From NCBI GenBank assembly GCA_016928025.1, contig JAFGLN010000015.1, forward strand, positions 1 to 64,000: a stretch of DNA of 64,000 bases, written 5' to 3'. This document shows positions 19,349 through 28,364 of the stretch, piece by piece. Below the pieces are notes generated by a model. That model was not told the origin of the DNA and did no database searches. It saw nothing but the letters and a program-made list of their open reading frames with translations. Position 1 is the first letter of the stretch. Each line of letters starts with the position of its first letter. The DNA comes from Deltaproteobacteria bacterium. GTDB lineage: Bacteria > Desulfobacterota > Syntrophia > Syntrophales > JAFGHS01. A program made the position numbers and the translations under genes.

Positions 19349-19377
19349 TTGACATGCTCAAGCCTCTTTCATATATT
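19349..19377 (+). promoter_or_regulatory. Sigma-70-type promoter for universal stress gene
   Basis: TTGACA, a 17-base spacer and TATATT match the consensus closely. It lies about 80 bases upstream of the usp start codon. Confidence 0.65.
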
Positions 19378-19458
19378 AATAAAGGAAAGCGATCAATAAT
19401 CAATAGGTTGTTAATGTTAAACGGGTGACGCCATTCGACAAAAAGAAAGGAGGATGCC

Positions 19459-19905
19459 ATGGAAACGCCTAAAAGAATCTTGGTACCGACCGATTTTTCA
19501 GAGTCCGCAGAAAAAGCCTTAGATTATGCCCTGATGCTGGCCCATGAATTCGATGCGGAGTTATATCTGCTTCACATCATCTCCGACATCGATCACCATG
19601 CCATTGATTACAGTCTGACGGAAAGCATGGTCAAGCAATACAGGGAGACCAGTTTTAATAATTCAAAAGAAAAAATGGGAAATGAAATCAAAAAGCGTCC
19701 TGAAACAAAAGATATGAAAGTTATAACCGAAATCAGGATTGGTCATCCTTACCAGGAGATTCTGAATGTAACCGAACAAAAGAAAATTGACTTAATTGTT
19801 ATCTCCACACACGGCAGAAGCGCTTTTATTCATCAGATCATGGGCAGTGTCGCTGAGCGTGTACTGCGCGGAGCGAAATGCCCGATCCTGCTGATGCGGT
19901 TTTAG
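19459..19905 (+). CDS. Universal stress protein UspA family
   Basis: A 148-residue single Usp domain. It opens with RILVPTDFSESAEKALDYA, and the ATP-binding signature STHGRSAFIHQIMGSVAERV (G-x2-G-x9-G-S type) is near the C-terminus, suggesting the nucleotide-binding subgroup. AAAGGAGG precedes the ATG. The gene is monocistronic and ends in TAG. Its exact stress role cannot be inferred. Confidence 0.92.
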   Translation: METPKRILVPTDFSESAEKALDYALMLAHEFDAELYLLHIISDIDHHAIDYSLTESMVKQYRETSFNNSKEKMGNEIKKRPETKDMKVITEIRIGHPYQEILNVTEQKKIDLIVISTHGRSAFIHQIMGSVAERVLRGAKCPILLMRF

Positions 19906-20066
19906 CAATATCAAAGTAAACGCGTCTTCAAACAAGGGACAATCATCCAGTTGATGCGTCGATCACATTTTGCATACAATGCCTTCGTTTGGATGCGGGT
20001 TTTTAATCAAAGTCCTTGTTTATGTATATATTTCTGCGATCAATGAGCTCTGATGAACCCGGCCGA

Positions 20067-20483
20067 TCAAAGATCGAAAATCACTCTCGCTTTCCACATA
20101 TCATCACTCCGGAGAACCTCAAGCTGATGGTACGTGGCGCTTTTGACCGTTGTCTTAATCGAATGGCGTGCCGGGTCATATCTTTCCCCCCGGACTGTCG
20201 CTTCGATATGGCGGTTATCGATTAACGTGATATCAAAAACGGCAAACAACAAACCTTCCGTGTCAAATAAAAAATTTAATTCATTCAGCCAGTGAACCAT
20301 CAGTTCTTCAACCTGATCGGCCTCCAGTGAGATGATCCGGGAATCACGTACATCAATGGTCTGAATATCCGTAATTATCTACGTAAACGCCTCACCGGCG
20401 TGCTGAAAAAGATCAGCAGGATTTCTGCCGAAAATTTCGACACCAAGATCGCCCGTATGATCGACGAATCGAAATTTATCCAT
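20067..20483 (-). pseudogene. Archease gene interrupted by an in-frame TAG
   Basis: The ORF track shows only the last 77 codons. The frame runs back to an ATG at 20483, two bases after the rtcB stop (TGACCATGG), with AAAGGA as ribosome site. Conceptual translation is archease throughout: FVDHTGDLGVEIFG at the N-terminus, HWLNELNFLFDTEG in the middle and SATYHQLEV near the end. Archease is the RtcB cofactor that promotes turnover of the ligase. Codon 35 (20379-20381) is TAG, between EAFT and IITDI. Nothing else is damaged, so it is a recent nonsense change, a sequence error or a recoded codon. TAG ends several intact genes nearby (HDOD, usp, ilvC, ilvB), which argues against routine pyrrolysine decoding. 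A restart at codon 62 would give only a C-terminal fragment. Confidence 0.8.
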
Positions 20484-20485
20484 GG

Positions 20486-21922
20486 TCATCCTTTGATAAC
20501 GGCCATAGGCACCAGTTTGACAATTTTTTTAGCGATCCCCGCCTGGTGAAGCACACTCACGACATTATCGACATCTTTGTAGGCCTCGGAAATTTCCTCG
20601 ACAATAGTCCGCATACTCGCTCCCCGGACGATGATTCCCCTGTCCTCCAGTTCCCGGCTGACTGACCGGCCTTTGGCTGCTTTTTTGGCCTGATGGCGGC
20701 TTAGTCTTCGGCCCGCGCCGTGGCAGGCCGAACCGAAGGTTTCCTGATATCCGTTTTCAGTGCCAGTCATAATGAAAGAATAGCGTCCCATATCTCCCGG
20801 AACCAAAACCGGCTGACCGATGGGGCGATACTTTTCCGGAATATCCGGATGGCCCGGCGGGAAGGCCCGGGTAGCGCCTTTTCGGTGCACGCAAACCGTA
20901 AGGTCCCCTCCTTCGACCTTGTGCGTTTCAATCTTGGCGATGTTGTGGCAGACATCATAAACCAGCTCCAGCCGAAGATCTTCCGGCTTTTTCTGAAACA
21001 CCTTTCCAAAAACCTCCCGGGTCCAGTGCATGATCATCTGCCGGTTGACAAAAGCAAAATTAGCCGCACCGGCCATGGCTTCCAGGTAATCTTTTCCTTC
21101 TTGGGAATCAATCGGTGCGCAGCATAGCTGACGGTCCGGCAGACTAATCCCATATCGCTTGGAAGCATTGAGCATAACAGAAATATAGTCATCACATATC
21201 TGATGGCCCAGCCCTCGGGAGCCCGTATGAATCAGCACGGTTACCTGATCTTTTTCAAGTCCCATGACCGCGGCCGCTTCGGGATCGTAAATTTCTTCAA
21301 CAAAACCGACTTCCAGAAAGTGGTTACCCGAACCCAGGGTTCCCAACTGGCCTTTGCCTCGCTCCAGAGCCCGTTCACTGATTTTGTCCGGATTCGCCTT
21401 TGCGATACAGCCGTTGTCTTCAATGTAGGTCTGATCCTGTGTTGTGCCATACCCGTTTTTCAAGGCCCATTTAACACCGTCAACCAGCACCCGGTTCATT
21501 TCCTGCCGGTTCACCTTCAGATCTTTTCTCTGGGACCCAACACCTGAAGGAATGGCAATGAACAGCGCTTCAATAAGGTCACGGGCTTGTTTCCGGATTT
21601 CTTTTCGGCTCAGACCTGAGCGGATAAGCCTCACGCCTCAATTGATATCGTATCCCACCCCCCCCGGCGAGACCACGCCGGAAACAAGATCAAAGGCCGC
21701 CACTCCGCCGATAGGAAACCCGTAACCCCAGTGAACATCGGGCATGGCCAGAGACTTGCCAACAATTCCGGGAAGGGTGGCAACATTAACCACCTGCTGC
21801 AGTGACTGATCCTTGCGAATATCGGCCATCATCTTCTCATCCGCGTAGATCAGGCCATCTACCCGCATGTTTGCCCGCGCCGGGATTCTCCATCTCCAGT
21901 TGTCCACTTTTTCAATGTCCAT
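20486..21922 (-). CDS. rtcB: RNA-splicing ligase RtcB, probable selenoprotein (in-frame TGA = Sec95)
   Basis: The track splits this gene into 21638..21949 and 20486..21634, but the two are in one frame joined by a single TGA (21638-21640). Family order is intact: [22 protein letters not shown], then TGA, then GVRLIRSGL. In RtcB the residue at this point is the invariant Cys that binds the active-site Mn (GYDINCGVRL). Other catalytic motifs are present: [31 protein letters not shown], and the guanylylated His in [14 protein letters not shown]. RtcB joins 2',3'-cyclic-phosphate RNA ends to 5'-OH ends using GTP. With the ATG at 21922 (AGGA upstream) the product is 478 residues, normal for the family. 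A TTG nine codons earlier is the alternative start. Archease follows two bases after the stop. Confidence 0.88.
21608..21640 (-). promoter_or_regulatory. Bacterial SECIS-like hairpin after the rtcB TGA
   Basis: On the minus strand, 16 bases after the TGA comes GCTCA-GGTC-TGAGC, a perfect 5-bp stem with a GGTC loop. The AGGTCT core is the same as in the apical hairpin of the well-studied E. coli fdhF SECIS. The loop sits 21 bases after TGA, compared with about 18 in fdhF by my reading. A competing GGCT/AGCC pairing is possible. Confidence 0.75.
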
Positions 21923-22160
21923 AGTCACAGTGTCCTGCGCAATACCCAATTATCCGTAGATCTTATTATATCCGATCAATCTAAATTAACATCTATTTTA
22001 TCGCTTCAGTCCTATGAGTCAATAAAGTATTTCACGTATTTGTGAATCCATCAAATCCAAGGACCGGGAACGATGATGTCTTAGCCGCTGTGTTTCCGCC
22101 TTTATTCTTATGGCATGTCAGCACAAAACCATCATAACGCATCCCGTATTTGAATTATAT

Positions 22161-22196
22161 AAAAAAACCCCCTCCCGAGATGACTCAGGAGGGGGT
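22161..22196 (-). terminator. Rho-independent terminator of the ilv operon
   Basis: On the minus strand, ACCCCCTCC and GGAGGGGGT form a 9-bp stem followed by seven T. It lies 26 bases after the ilvD stop. Confidence 0.9.
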
Positions 22197-22221
22197 CTGG
22201 GATGCTGTATTGGGGTTTTGT

Positions 22222-23883
22222 TTAGTCCTTAAAAACGGCACCGGTACTGGCGGAGGTCACCAGTTTGGCATAGCGGCCCAGGTAACCTGTTGTGATGCGG
22301 GGTTCTTTGGGTTTAAATGACTTTCGGCGCTTGGCCAATTCCGCGTCGCTCACCTTGAGCGTCAACTTCTTTTTGGGTATATCGATGAGGATCTTGTCCC
22401 CCTCTCTAACCAAACCGATGGGGCCGCCTTCGGCAGCCTCGGGTGAAATATGTCCCAGAGCCGCGCCGCGGGTCCCGCCGCTGAAGCGTCCGTCCGTGAG
22501 CAGCGCGACGGATTTATCAAGCCCCATGCCGACGATGGCCGATGTGGGGGAAAGCATTTCCCTCATCCCCGGTCCGCCCTTTGGCCCTTCATAACGGATA
22601 ACCACCACATCACCGGCTTTGATCCTGCCGCCCAGAATGGCCTTGATGGCATCGTCTTCGGAGTCGAAAACACGGGCCCTCCCTTCATTCATCTGCATGT
22701 CCGGAGCGACGGCCGACTGTTTGACCACGGCGCCGTCAGGAGCCAGATTGCCGCGGAGAATGGCAATACCGCCTTCTTTGTTATAGGGACTTTTAGCCGG
22801 ACGAATGACTTCCGGATTAACGACCTGTGCTTTCTTCAAATTTTCACCGACGGTTTTCCCATTGACCGTCGAAGACTTCCGATCGATGACACCGACGCTG
22901 CTGATTTCCTTCATCACCGCCTGGATACCACCGGCGGCATCCAAGTCTTCGACATGATGAGGCCCGGCAGGACTGAGATAACAGATATTCGGCGTCTTTT
23001 TGCTGATTTCATTAAAGAGATCGAGGTCCAGTTTAATGCCCGCCTCATGGGCGACGGCAGGGATGTGTAGAACCGTATTGGTCGAGCAGCCTAGGGCCAT
23101 ATCCACGGCAATAGCGTTTTTAAAAGCCTTCAGGGTCGCGACGTCCCGAGGCCGGACATCTTTCCTTACAAGATCCATGACCCGCATGCCCGCCTCTTTG
23201 GCCAGACGCCGTCGGGCGGCCTGAACGGCGGGGATCGTGCCGTTTCCCGGCAGACCCAATCCCAGGGCCTCCGTAACGCAATTCATGGAATTGGCCGTAA
23301 ACATGCCGGAACAGGAACCACAGCCGGGGCAGGCGCAATCTTCCAGCACAACAAGTTCGCGCCGGGTCATCTGCTTCGATTTAACTTTTCCCACACCCTC
23401 AAAGACCGTTATGAGATCGACCGCTTCGCCTTCAAGCCTGCCCGCCATCATGGGACCACCGCTGATAAAGATGGTCGGAATGTTCAGGCGCAGGGCCGCC
23501 ATTAACATACCGGGAATGATCTTGTCGCAGTTCGTGACCATGACCAGGCCGTCAAAAGGGTGGGCCATGGCCATAATCTCGATGGAATCGGCGATCAGTT
23601 CTCGGCTGGCCAGTGAATATTTCATGCCATCATGCCCCATGGCAATGCCGTCACAGACGCCGATTGTGGGAAATTCGACGGGCGTTCCGCCCGCCATACG
23701 GATACCCGCCTTCACATCTTCCGCAATAATATCCAGATGAATATGGCCGGGAATGACTTCATTGGCCGAATTCACCACACCGATCATGGGACGGGACAAC
23801 TCCTCATCGGTATACCCCATCGCTTTATAAAGAGATCGATGGGGCGCCCTTTCCAAGCCTTTTTTCATTAGATCGCTTCGCAT
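22222..23883 (-). CDS. ilvD: Dihydroxy-acid dehydratase
   Basis: This iron-sulfur enzyme of valine, isoleucine and leucine synthesis converts dihydroxy acids to 2-oxo acids. The cysteine motifs [12 protein letters not shown] and [20 protein letters not shown] and the Mg/Lys region [16 protein letters not shown] are all present. The track begins at 23949, but the family normally opens MRSDxxKKG. ATG 23883 ([15 protein letters not shown]) sits ten bases after GGGAGG and gives 553 residues, the usual length. ATG 23892 (MRF) lies too close to the ribosome site. It is the last gene of the ilvB-ilvH-ilvC-ilvD operon and is followed by a strong terminator. Confidence 0.95.
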   Translation of the reverse strand: MRSDLMKKGLERAPHRSLYKAMGYTDEELSRPMIGVVNSANEVIPGHIHLDIIAEDVKAGIRMAGGTPVEFPTIGVCDGIAMGHDGMKYSLASRELIADSIEIMAMAHPFDGLVMVTNCDKIIPGMLMAALRLNIPTIFISGGPMMAGRLEGEAVDLITVFEGVGKVKSKQMTRRELVVLEDCACPGCGSCSGMFTANSMNCVTEALGLGLPGNGTIPAVQAARRRLAKEAGMRVMDLVRKDVRPRDVATLKAFKNAIAVDMALGCSTNTVLHIPAVAHEAGIKLDLDLFNEISKKTPNICYLSPAGPHHVEDLDAAGGIQAVMKEISSVGVIDRKSSTVNGKTVGENLKKAQVVNPEVIRPAKSPYNKEGGIAILRGNLAPDGAVVKQSAVAPDMQMNEGRARVFDSEDDAIKAILGGRIKAGDVVVIRYEGPKGGPGMREMLSPTSAIVGMGLDKSVALLTDGRFSGGTRGAALGHISPEAAEGGPIGLVREGDKILIDIPKKKLTLKVSDAELAKRRKSFKPKEPRITTGYLGRYAKLVTSASTGAVFKD

Positions 23884-23964
23884 GAATCTCATTACCTCCC
23901 TTATTGATGAAGACAGGCGGGACACCTGTCCTAAGGTTTCTGAAGACATTCAATCTACAACCTT

Positions 23965-25011
23965 CTATTTGTTGCGTCTTTCCGGTCTTAAAGCGCGAAC
24001 GGCAGCACCGGCCAACCACATCTCGCTGTTTTTAATGGTGTCGAGTTCTTTCTGGAGTTCATCCCGATAATTCGGCGCGCTGCCCTTTGTCAGGACGATT
24101 TCCGTTTCCTTTCCCGTTATGACACGGTCGTAAAGTTCATCAAAAACCGGAGCGACGGCGTCGCGAAATTTATTCTTCCAGTCCAGAGCCCCCCGCTGGG
24201 CCGTCGTGCTGCAATTGGCATACATCCAGTCCATACCGTTTTGGGCGACCAGAGGCATGAGGCTCTGCGTCAACTCCTCGACCGTTTCGTTGAATGCCTC
24301 GGAGGGGCTGTGGCCGTGTTTTCTCAGGAGATTGTACTGGGCTTCCAGAACGCCGGCCAAACAACCCATAAGGACGCCGCGCTCTCCAGTCAGATCGCTG
24401 AAAACCTCTTTTTCAAAAGTCGTGGGAAACAGATAGCCGGAGCCGATGGCCACACCGACGGCTAGGGTCCGCTCAACCGCTTTTTTCGTGTAATCCTGGA
24501 AAACGGCATAACTGGAGTTGATGCCGCTTCCGGCCAGGAAATTGTCGCGAACCGTCCGCCCGGCCCCTTTGGGCGCCACCATGATGACGTCGATATCGGC
24601 CGGCGGGATAACGCCCGTTTGCTCTTTATAGACAATCGAAAATCCATGGGAAAAATAGAGAGCCTTACCCTCCGTCAGTTGCGGCTTGAGTTCCGGCCAC
24701 ATGGCCTTCTGTCCCGCATCATTCAGGAGATACTGAATGATCGTGCCGTGTTTGGCCGCTTCAATGGGCGGGAAGAGGGTTTCACCCGGAACAAAACCTT
24801 CGTCAATGGCCTTCTGCCAGTTGTAATCCCCTTCACCCACAATACATTTGATGCCGTTATCCTTCATATTCAGCGCCTGTCCGCGTCCCTGCACGCCGTA
24901 GCCAATGACGGCCACGGTTTCGTCTTTCAGGACATCGCGGGCATGTTCCAGTGTAAATTCCTCCGAAGTGATGACCTCTTCTTCAATTCCCCCAATATTG
25001 ATCTTCGACAT
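23965..25011 (-). CDS. ilvC: Ketol-acid reductoisomerase
   Basis: A 348-residue class I KARI, which converts acetolactate or acetohydroxybutyrate to the dihydroxy acid using NAD(P)H and Mg. The Rossmann motif VIGYGVQGRGQALNM is at about residue 35. The metal and catalytic region includes DLTGERGVLMG and the C-terminal knotted domain with ETVEELTQS. AAAAGGAGG precedes the ATG. It is separated from ilvH by 165 bases and followed closely by ilvD. The stop codon is TAG. The GYGVQGRGQALN cofactor loop resembles NAD(P)H-using members, but the preference is not assigned. Confidence 0.95.
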   Translation of the reverse strand: MSKINIGGIEEEVITSEEFTLEHARDVLKDETVAVIGYGVQGRGQALNMKDNGIKCIVGEGDYNWQKAIDEGFVPGETLFPPIEAAKHGTIIQYLLNDAGQKAMWPELKPQLTEGKALYFSHGFSIVYKEQTGVIPPADIDVIMVAPKGAGRTVRDNFLAGSGINSSYAVFQDYTKKAVERTLAVGVAIGSGYLFPTTFEKEVFSDLTGERGVLMGCLAGVLEAQYNLLRKHGHSPSEAFNETVEELTQSLMPLVAQNGMDWMYANCSTTAQRGALDWKNKFRDAVAPVFDELYDRVITGKETEIVLTKGSAPNYRDELQKELDTIKNSEMWLAGAAVRALRPERRNK

Positions 25012-25176
25012 AACGTCCTCCTTTTATATGCATATTTTAAATGACTTCCTAATCCCTATGCAGGACCCATAAATAAGTAAAGATTAAAAAGCGCCTCCTG
25101 GCCCTGACGAAAAGGGTATGTTCAAACAAAAATATTCTTCAGATTTTAGATGGGGTATATGGTTTTATTTTTTTAG

Positions 25177-25668
25177 TTACGGATGAATTTGTTCCAGAGC
25201 GATCGTCCCGGTTCGGGTAAAATCATCCATACCAAATTTTTCAAATTGATCAATGATATTAACGATATCATCGGCATCGCCGGTTATTTCAACGATCCAG
25301 CTGCCGCCTTCTTTGCTCAATACTTTTCCTTCCAGCTTTTCTATCGTTTGGCTGACGCGCTTTTGATTTTCCTTGGAAACCTTCAGCCGAATGAGGAGCA
25401 TTTCCCGCCTGACGGAAGGGATTTTTGTTAAATCGTTTACCTGTACAATATCAACCAGATTATTGATCTGTTTTTCAATCTTGTCGAGATTTACCTGATT
25501 GCCTCTGGTCGTCAAGATGATTTTGGTCATCCGCGGATCCTTCGTGATATTGGCCGAAATACTTTCAATATTGAAAGAGCGGAGACTGAATACACCGGCA
25601 ATTCTGGCCAGGACATCCGGTTTATTATTTACCAGAATGGAGACCGTTTTTTCCTTCACTTTTGTCAT
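25177..25668 (-). CDS. ilvH: Acetolactate synthase small (regulatory) subunit, copy 1
   Basis: 163 residues: an ACT domain (SILVNNKPDVLARIAGVFSL, FNIESISANIT) followed by the C-terminal ALS small-subunit domain. It binds and activates the catalytic subunit and confers valine feedback. The gene lies 50 bases after ilvB copy 1 on the same strand, with GAAAGGCGG before the ATG. A paralogue at 27.8-28.3 kb accompanies the second catalytic subunit. Confidence 0.95.
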   Translation of the reverse strand: MTKVKEKTVSILVNNKPDVLARIAGVFSLRSFNIESISANITKDPRMTKIILTTRGNQVNLDKIEKQINNLVDIVQVNDLTKIPSVRREMLLIRLKVSKENQKRVSQTIEKLEGKVLSKEGGSWIVEITGDADDIVNIIDQFEKFGMDDFTRTGTIALEQIHP

Positions 25669-25718
25669 GGAAAACCGCCTTTCTTTTCCGGATTTAACAT
25701 TACTTCCACCGGCATGTT

Positions 25719-27401
25719 CTATTTCAGGAGCATGTCATCCAGAGACGCGCCCGGCTTCACCATAGGATAGACGCCTTCTTCCGGTTCCACGAGAAAATCC
25801 ATAACGACGACGCCGGGTGTATTGAGACCCTTGAGCAGCATGGCCTCCATCTCCTCCGGTTTGTCGGTTCGCAGGCCTGTAGCGCCGTAGGCCTCCGCCA
25901 GCTTCACAAAATCAGGGTAACTGGGAAGGTTCGTATGGGAATAACGTTTACCGTAGAAGAGTTCCTGCCATTGGCGCACCATGCCCAGATAGCTGTTATT
26001 CAGGATGAGGATCTTCACCGGCAGTTTGCTGGTCACAGCCGTTGCCAGTTCCTGAATATTCATCTGGATGCTCCCGTCGCCGGCAATATCGACCACCAGT
26101 CTGTCCGGATAAGCAACCTGAGCGCCGATCGCCGCAGGCAGACCAAAGCCCATGGTACCGAGGCCGCCGGAGGTAATGAAGGTGTTCGGTTCATCGAAGC
26201 CGTAAAACTGGGCCGCCCACATCTGGTTTTGTCCCACCTCCGTGGTAATAATGGCTTTGCCCTCCGTCAGCCGGTACAGCGTCTCAATGACCCATTGCGG
26301 CTTGATCTTTTCGCCCTTACAATAGCCCAACGGAACTTCTTTCTTCCACGCGTCAACCCGCTTGAGCCAATCTGCCGTCTGTTGGGCAGGTATATCATAC
26401 CGCCCGCTGTCCATCAAATCATTGAAAATCTTCAATGTCGGCTTGCAGTCACCGACAATGGACAAATGGGATTGAATGATCTTATCAATCGTGACGGGGT
26501 CGATATCGATATGAATGATTCTTGCGTAGGGCGCAAAGGCATCGACCTTGGACGTGACACGATCATCAAAACGCACACCGATCGCCAGCATGACATCGCA
26601 GTTGCTGATGGCCATATTGGCATAATAGGTGCCGTGCATTCCCAGCATGCCGAGCCAAAGCGGATCGGACGCCGGGAAAGCCCCCAGCCCCATGAGCGAG
26701 GAGGTTACTGGGATGTTGACCTTTTTCACAAATTGGCGGAGTTCCTGCGAGGCCTTTCCGATGACAACGCCACCGCCGGCAAAGATGATCGGTTTTTGTG
26801 CCCGCGCAAGAAGGGCCAAGGCTTCCTGACACTGCGTGACGCTCGGGACATAAGATTTTTCCACCGGCATGGTAACAACAGGAAGCTCTCCTTCTTCAAT
26901 CTCCATCTGAATAATATCGACGGGCAGATCGATCAAAACCGGTCCGGGGCGCCCCGATCGGGCAATATGGAACGCGTCCTTTACCGTCTGACCGATATCT
27001 TCAATCTGGCGGATCATGAAATTGTGCTTTGTGCAGGGACGCGTAATGCCGGTAATGTCGGCTTCCTGAAATGCGTCAGAACCGATGAGGTAAGATTGGA
27101 CCTGGCCGGTCAACACAACGATCGGAATAGAATCCATAAAGGCATTGGCAATGCCGGTCACCGTATTGGTGGCTCCCGGGCCCGATGTCACCAGGCATAC
27201 TCCGACTTGGCCCGACGCCCTCGCATAAGCATCGGCGGCATGAGCGGCACCCTGTTCATGACGAACCAGTATGTGTCTGATGTCGCTTTGATAAAGTTCA
27301 TCAAACAAATCCAAAACCTTGCCGCCCGGATAACCAAAGATGGTATCGACATTTTCCTCCTGCAAAGCCTTGAGCAGTATTTGCGATCCTTTTAATTTCA
27401 C
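25719..27401 (-). CDS. ilvB: Acetolactate synthase large (catalytic) subunit, copy 1
   Basis: A 560-residue thiamine-diphosphate enzyme. It condenses two pyruvates, or pyruvate and 2-oxobutyrate, as the first step of branched-chain amino acid synthesis. It shows the catalytic Glu in VRHEQGAAHAADAYARASG, the central FAD-associated domain, and the ThDP motif GDGSIQMNIQELATA with NNSYLGMVRQWQ. The start is GTG preceded by AGGGGG. Upstream lies a complete attenuator (promoter, leader peptide, terminator). The stop is TAG. The adjacent second large subunit is clearly diverged, so the two operons encode separate isozymes. Confidence 0.95.
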   Translation of the reverse strand: MKLKGSQILLKALQEENVDTIFGYPGGKVLDLFDELYQSDIRHILVRHEQGAAHAADAYARASGQVGVCLVTSGPGATNTVTGIANAFMDSIPIVVLTGQVQSYLIGSDAFQEADITGITRPCTKHNFMIRQIEDIGQTVKDAFHIARSGRPGPVLIDLPVDIIQMEIEEGELPVVTMPVEKSYVPSVTQCQEALALLARAQKPIIFAGGGVVIGKASQELRQFVKKVNIPVTSSLMGLGAFPASDPLWLGMLGMHGTYYANMAISNCDVMLAIGVRFDDRVTSKVDAFAPYARIIHIDIDPVTIDKIIQSHLSIVGDCKPTLKIFNDLMDSGRYDIPAQQTADWLKRVDAWKKEVPLGYCKGEKIKPQWVIETLYRLTEGKAIITTEVGQNQMWAAQFYGFDEPNTFITSGGLGTMGFGLPAAIGAQVAYPDRLVVDIAGDGSIQMNIQELATAVTSKLPVKILILNNSYLGMVRQWQELFYGKRYSHTNLPSYPDFVKLAEAYGATGLRTDKPEEMEAMLLKGLNTPGVVVMDFLVEPEEGVYPMVKPGASLDDMLLK

Positions 27402-27611
27402 GTGTAAACCCCCTGTTGAAAAATAATTTTAATATGATGCTCAAAATCTTTATTGGGATGGAACCTCTTTCAGTCATCCTCCCGGGCATATCCAAAAGGA
27501 AATACATCGCATTTTTGTGATTCAGCGCCTTGTTCCGGGGACATTTTGCTAAGTCCTGCTAAACTCCTTTGCTCCTCTAACTCTCAAAAGTCCACTCATG
27601 TCTTGTCTTAC

Positions 27612-27655
27612 GAACAAAAAACCGTTACCAGTTCCCCGGCAACGGTTTTTTGTTC
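27612..27655 (-). terminator. Attenuator terminator upstream of ilvB copy 1
   Basis: A perfect 15-bp stem (gaacaaaaaaccgtt with its complement) and 14-nt loop contains a T6 run in the descending arm. It lies between the leader peptide stop and ilvB, where a transcription attenuator is expected. On this strand it is too far from ilvH copy 2 to be only that gene's terminator. Confidence 0.75.
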
Positions 27656-27678
27656 AGACGAATATGAAACTTAAACCA

Positions 27679-27768
27679 TCACCAGGATACCTTATCAGGA
27701 CTAATTATCCCGTTAATCAATCCGGCGATGATATTGACGACGTACTTGGCAAATTGCAAAAAATGCAT
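27679..27768 (-). CDS. ilv leader peptide (attenuation), upstream of ilvB copy 1
   Basis: A 29-codon ORF, too short for the track. It is rich in the regulating amino acids, with KYVVNIIAGLINGIIS containing VV, II, LI and II. It starts at ATG 27768, with GGGG nine bases upstream; an in-frame ATG at 27783 would add five residues. A TTGACA/TATTCA promoter precedes it and a terminator hairpin follows 23 bases after its stop. By the classical model, ribosome stalling at Val/Ile/Leu codons when charged tRNA is scarce allows read-through into ilvBHCD. Confidence 0.75.
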   Translation of the reverse strand: MHFLQFAKYVVNIIAGLINGIISPDKVSW

Positions 27769-27796
27769 CCCTAAATACCCCATTTACTGGCCGAAT

Positions 27797-27825
27797 TGAA
27801 TAACAATGTCCATGATCGTTGTCAA
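27797..27825 (-). promoter_or_regulatory. Promoter of the ilvB-ilvH-ilvC-ilvD operon
   Basis: TTGACA, a 17-base spacer and TATTCA lie on the minus strand, directly after the ilvH copy 2 stop and upstream of the leader peptide. Confidence 0.65.
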
Positions 27826-27838
27826 GAAGAAAATGACG

Positions 27839-28327
27839 CTATACCTTGTTGCGGCGCACGGAAATCGGACCCGTCCGGTTGATTTCCTCGACATCGTAGA
27901 GCTGGAAATGGCTGAGGACGGCCGTATTTTCTTCTTTTGTCCCCGTAATTTCCAGAACGTAGTAATCCGTTGTCATGGTAATGATTTTACAGTGGAACAT
28001 CTCGATGGCCCGAAGAATTTCTGAACGACTCTCAGGCTTTAACTGTATTCCGATCATCATCATTTCCCGATGAATGTAATCCGGACCGGTAAAATCGGAA
28101 ACTTCAACCACATCAATCAATTTGTCCAGCTGCTTTTTGATCTTCTCCGTGAATGTCCGTTCCGCCTGACTGGTCAGGGTAATTCGGGAAATATTCGGAT
28201 CGATTGTTTCGGCAACGCAAAGGCTCTTGATATTATAACCGCGGCTGCTGAAGACCCCGGAGACCCGGGACAGAACGCCCGGCTGGTTCCTGACGAGTAT
28301 GGAAATAGCATGTTCTTCCTTTTTCAT
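27839..28327 (-). CDS. ilvH: Acetolactate synthase small subunit, copy 2
   Basis: 162 residues with an ACT domain (SILVRNQPGVLSRVSGVFSS, YNIKSLCVAET) and an ALS small-subunit C-terminus. The track uses GTG at 28342. ATG 28327 (MKKEEHAISI) with AAAAGG seven bases upstream is preferred. It follows ilvB copy 2 by a short gap, so each large subunit has its own dedicated regulatory subunit. Identity with copy 1 is only partial by eye. Confidence 0.93.
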   Translation of the reverse strand: MKKEEHAISILVRNQPGVLSRVSGVFSSRGYNIKSLCVAETIDPNISRITLTSQAERTFTEKIKKQLDKLIDVVEVSDFTGPDYIHREMMMIGIQLKPESRSEILRAIEMFHCKIITMTTDYYVLEITGTKEENTAVLSHFQLYDVEEINRTGPISVRRNKV

Positions 28328-28364
28328 AGCGTACCTTTTCACCTTTCAGTATACATATTTTTAA

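Noticed and set aside
20067-20300. Short stand-alone 77-codon gene
   Set aside because: It is only the C-terminal part of archease, whose frame extends to 20483 through a TAG.
20379-20381. Pyrrolysine at the archease TAG
   Set aside because: No pyl gene is in the window and TAG ends HDOD, usp, ilvC, ilvB and SDR genes normally; kept only as a low-probability option.
20486-21949. Reading the rtcB pieces as two separate genes or an ordinary nonsense pseudogene
   Set aside because: The single TGA falls exactly on the invariant Cys codon, everything else is intact and a SECIS-like hairpin follows.
25935-27395. 486-codon plus-strand ORF opposite ilvB
   Set aside because: Antisense shadow of a complete acetolactate synthase gene.
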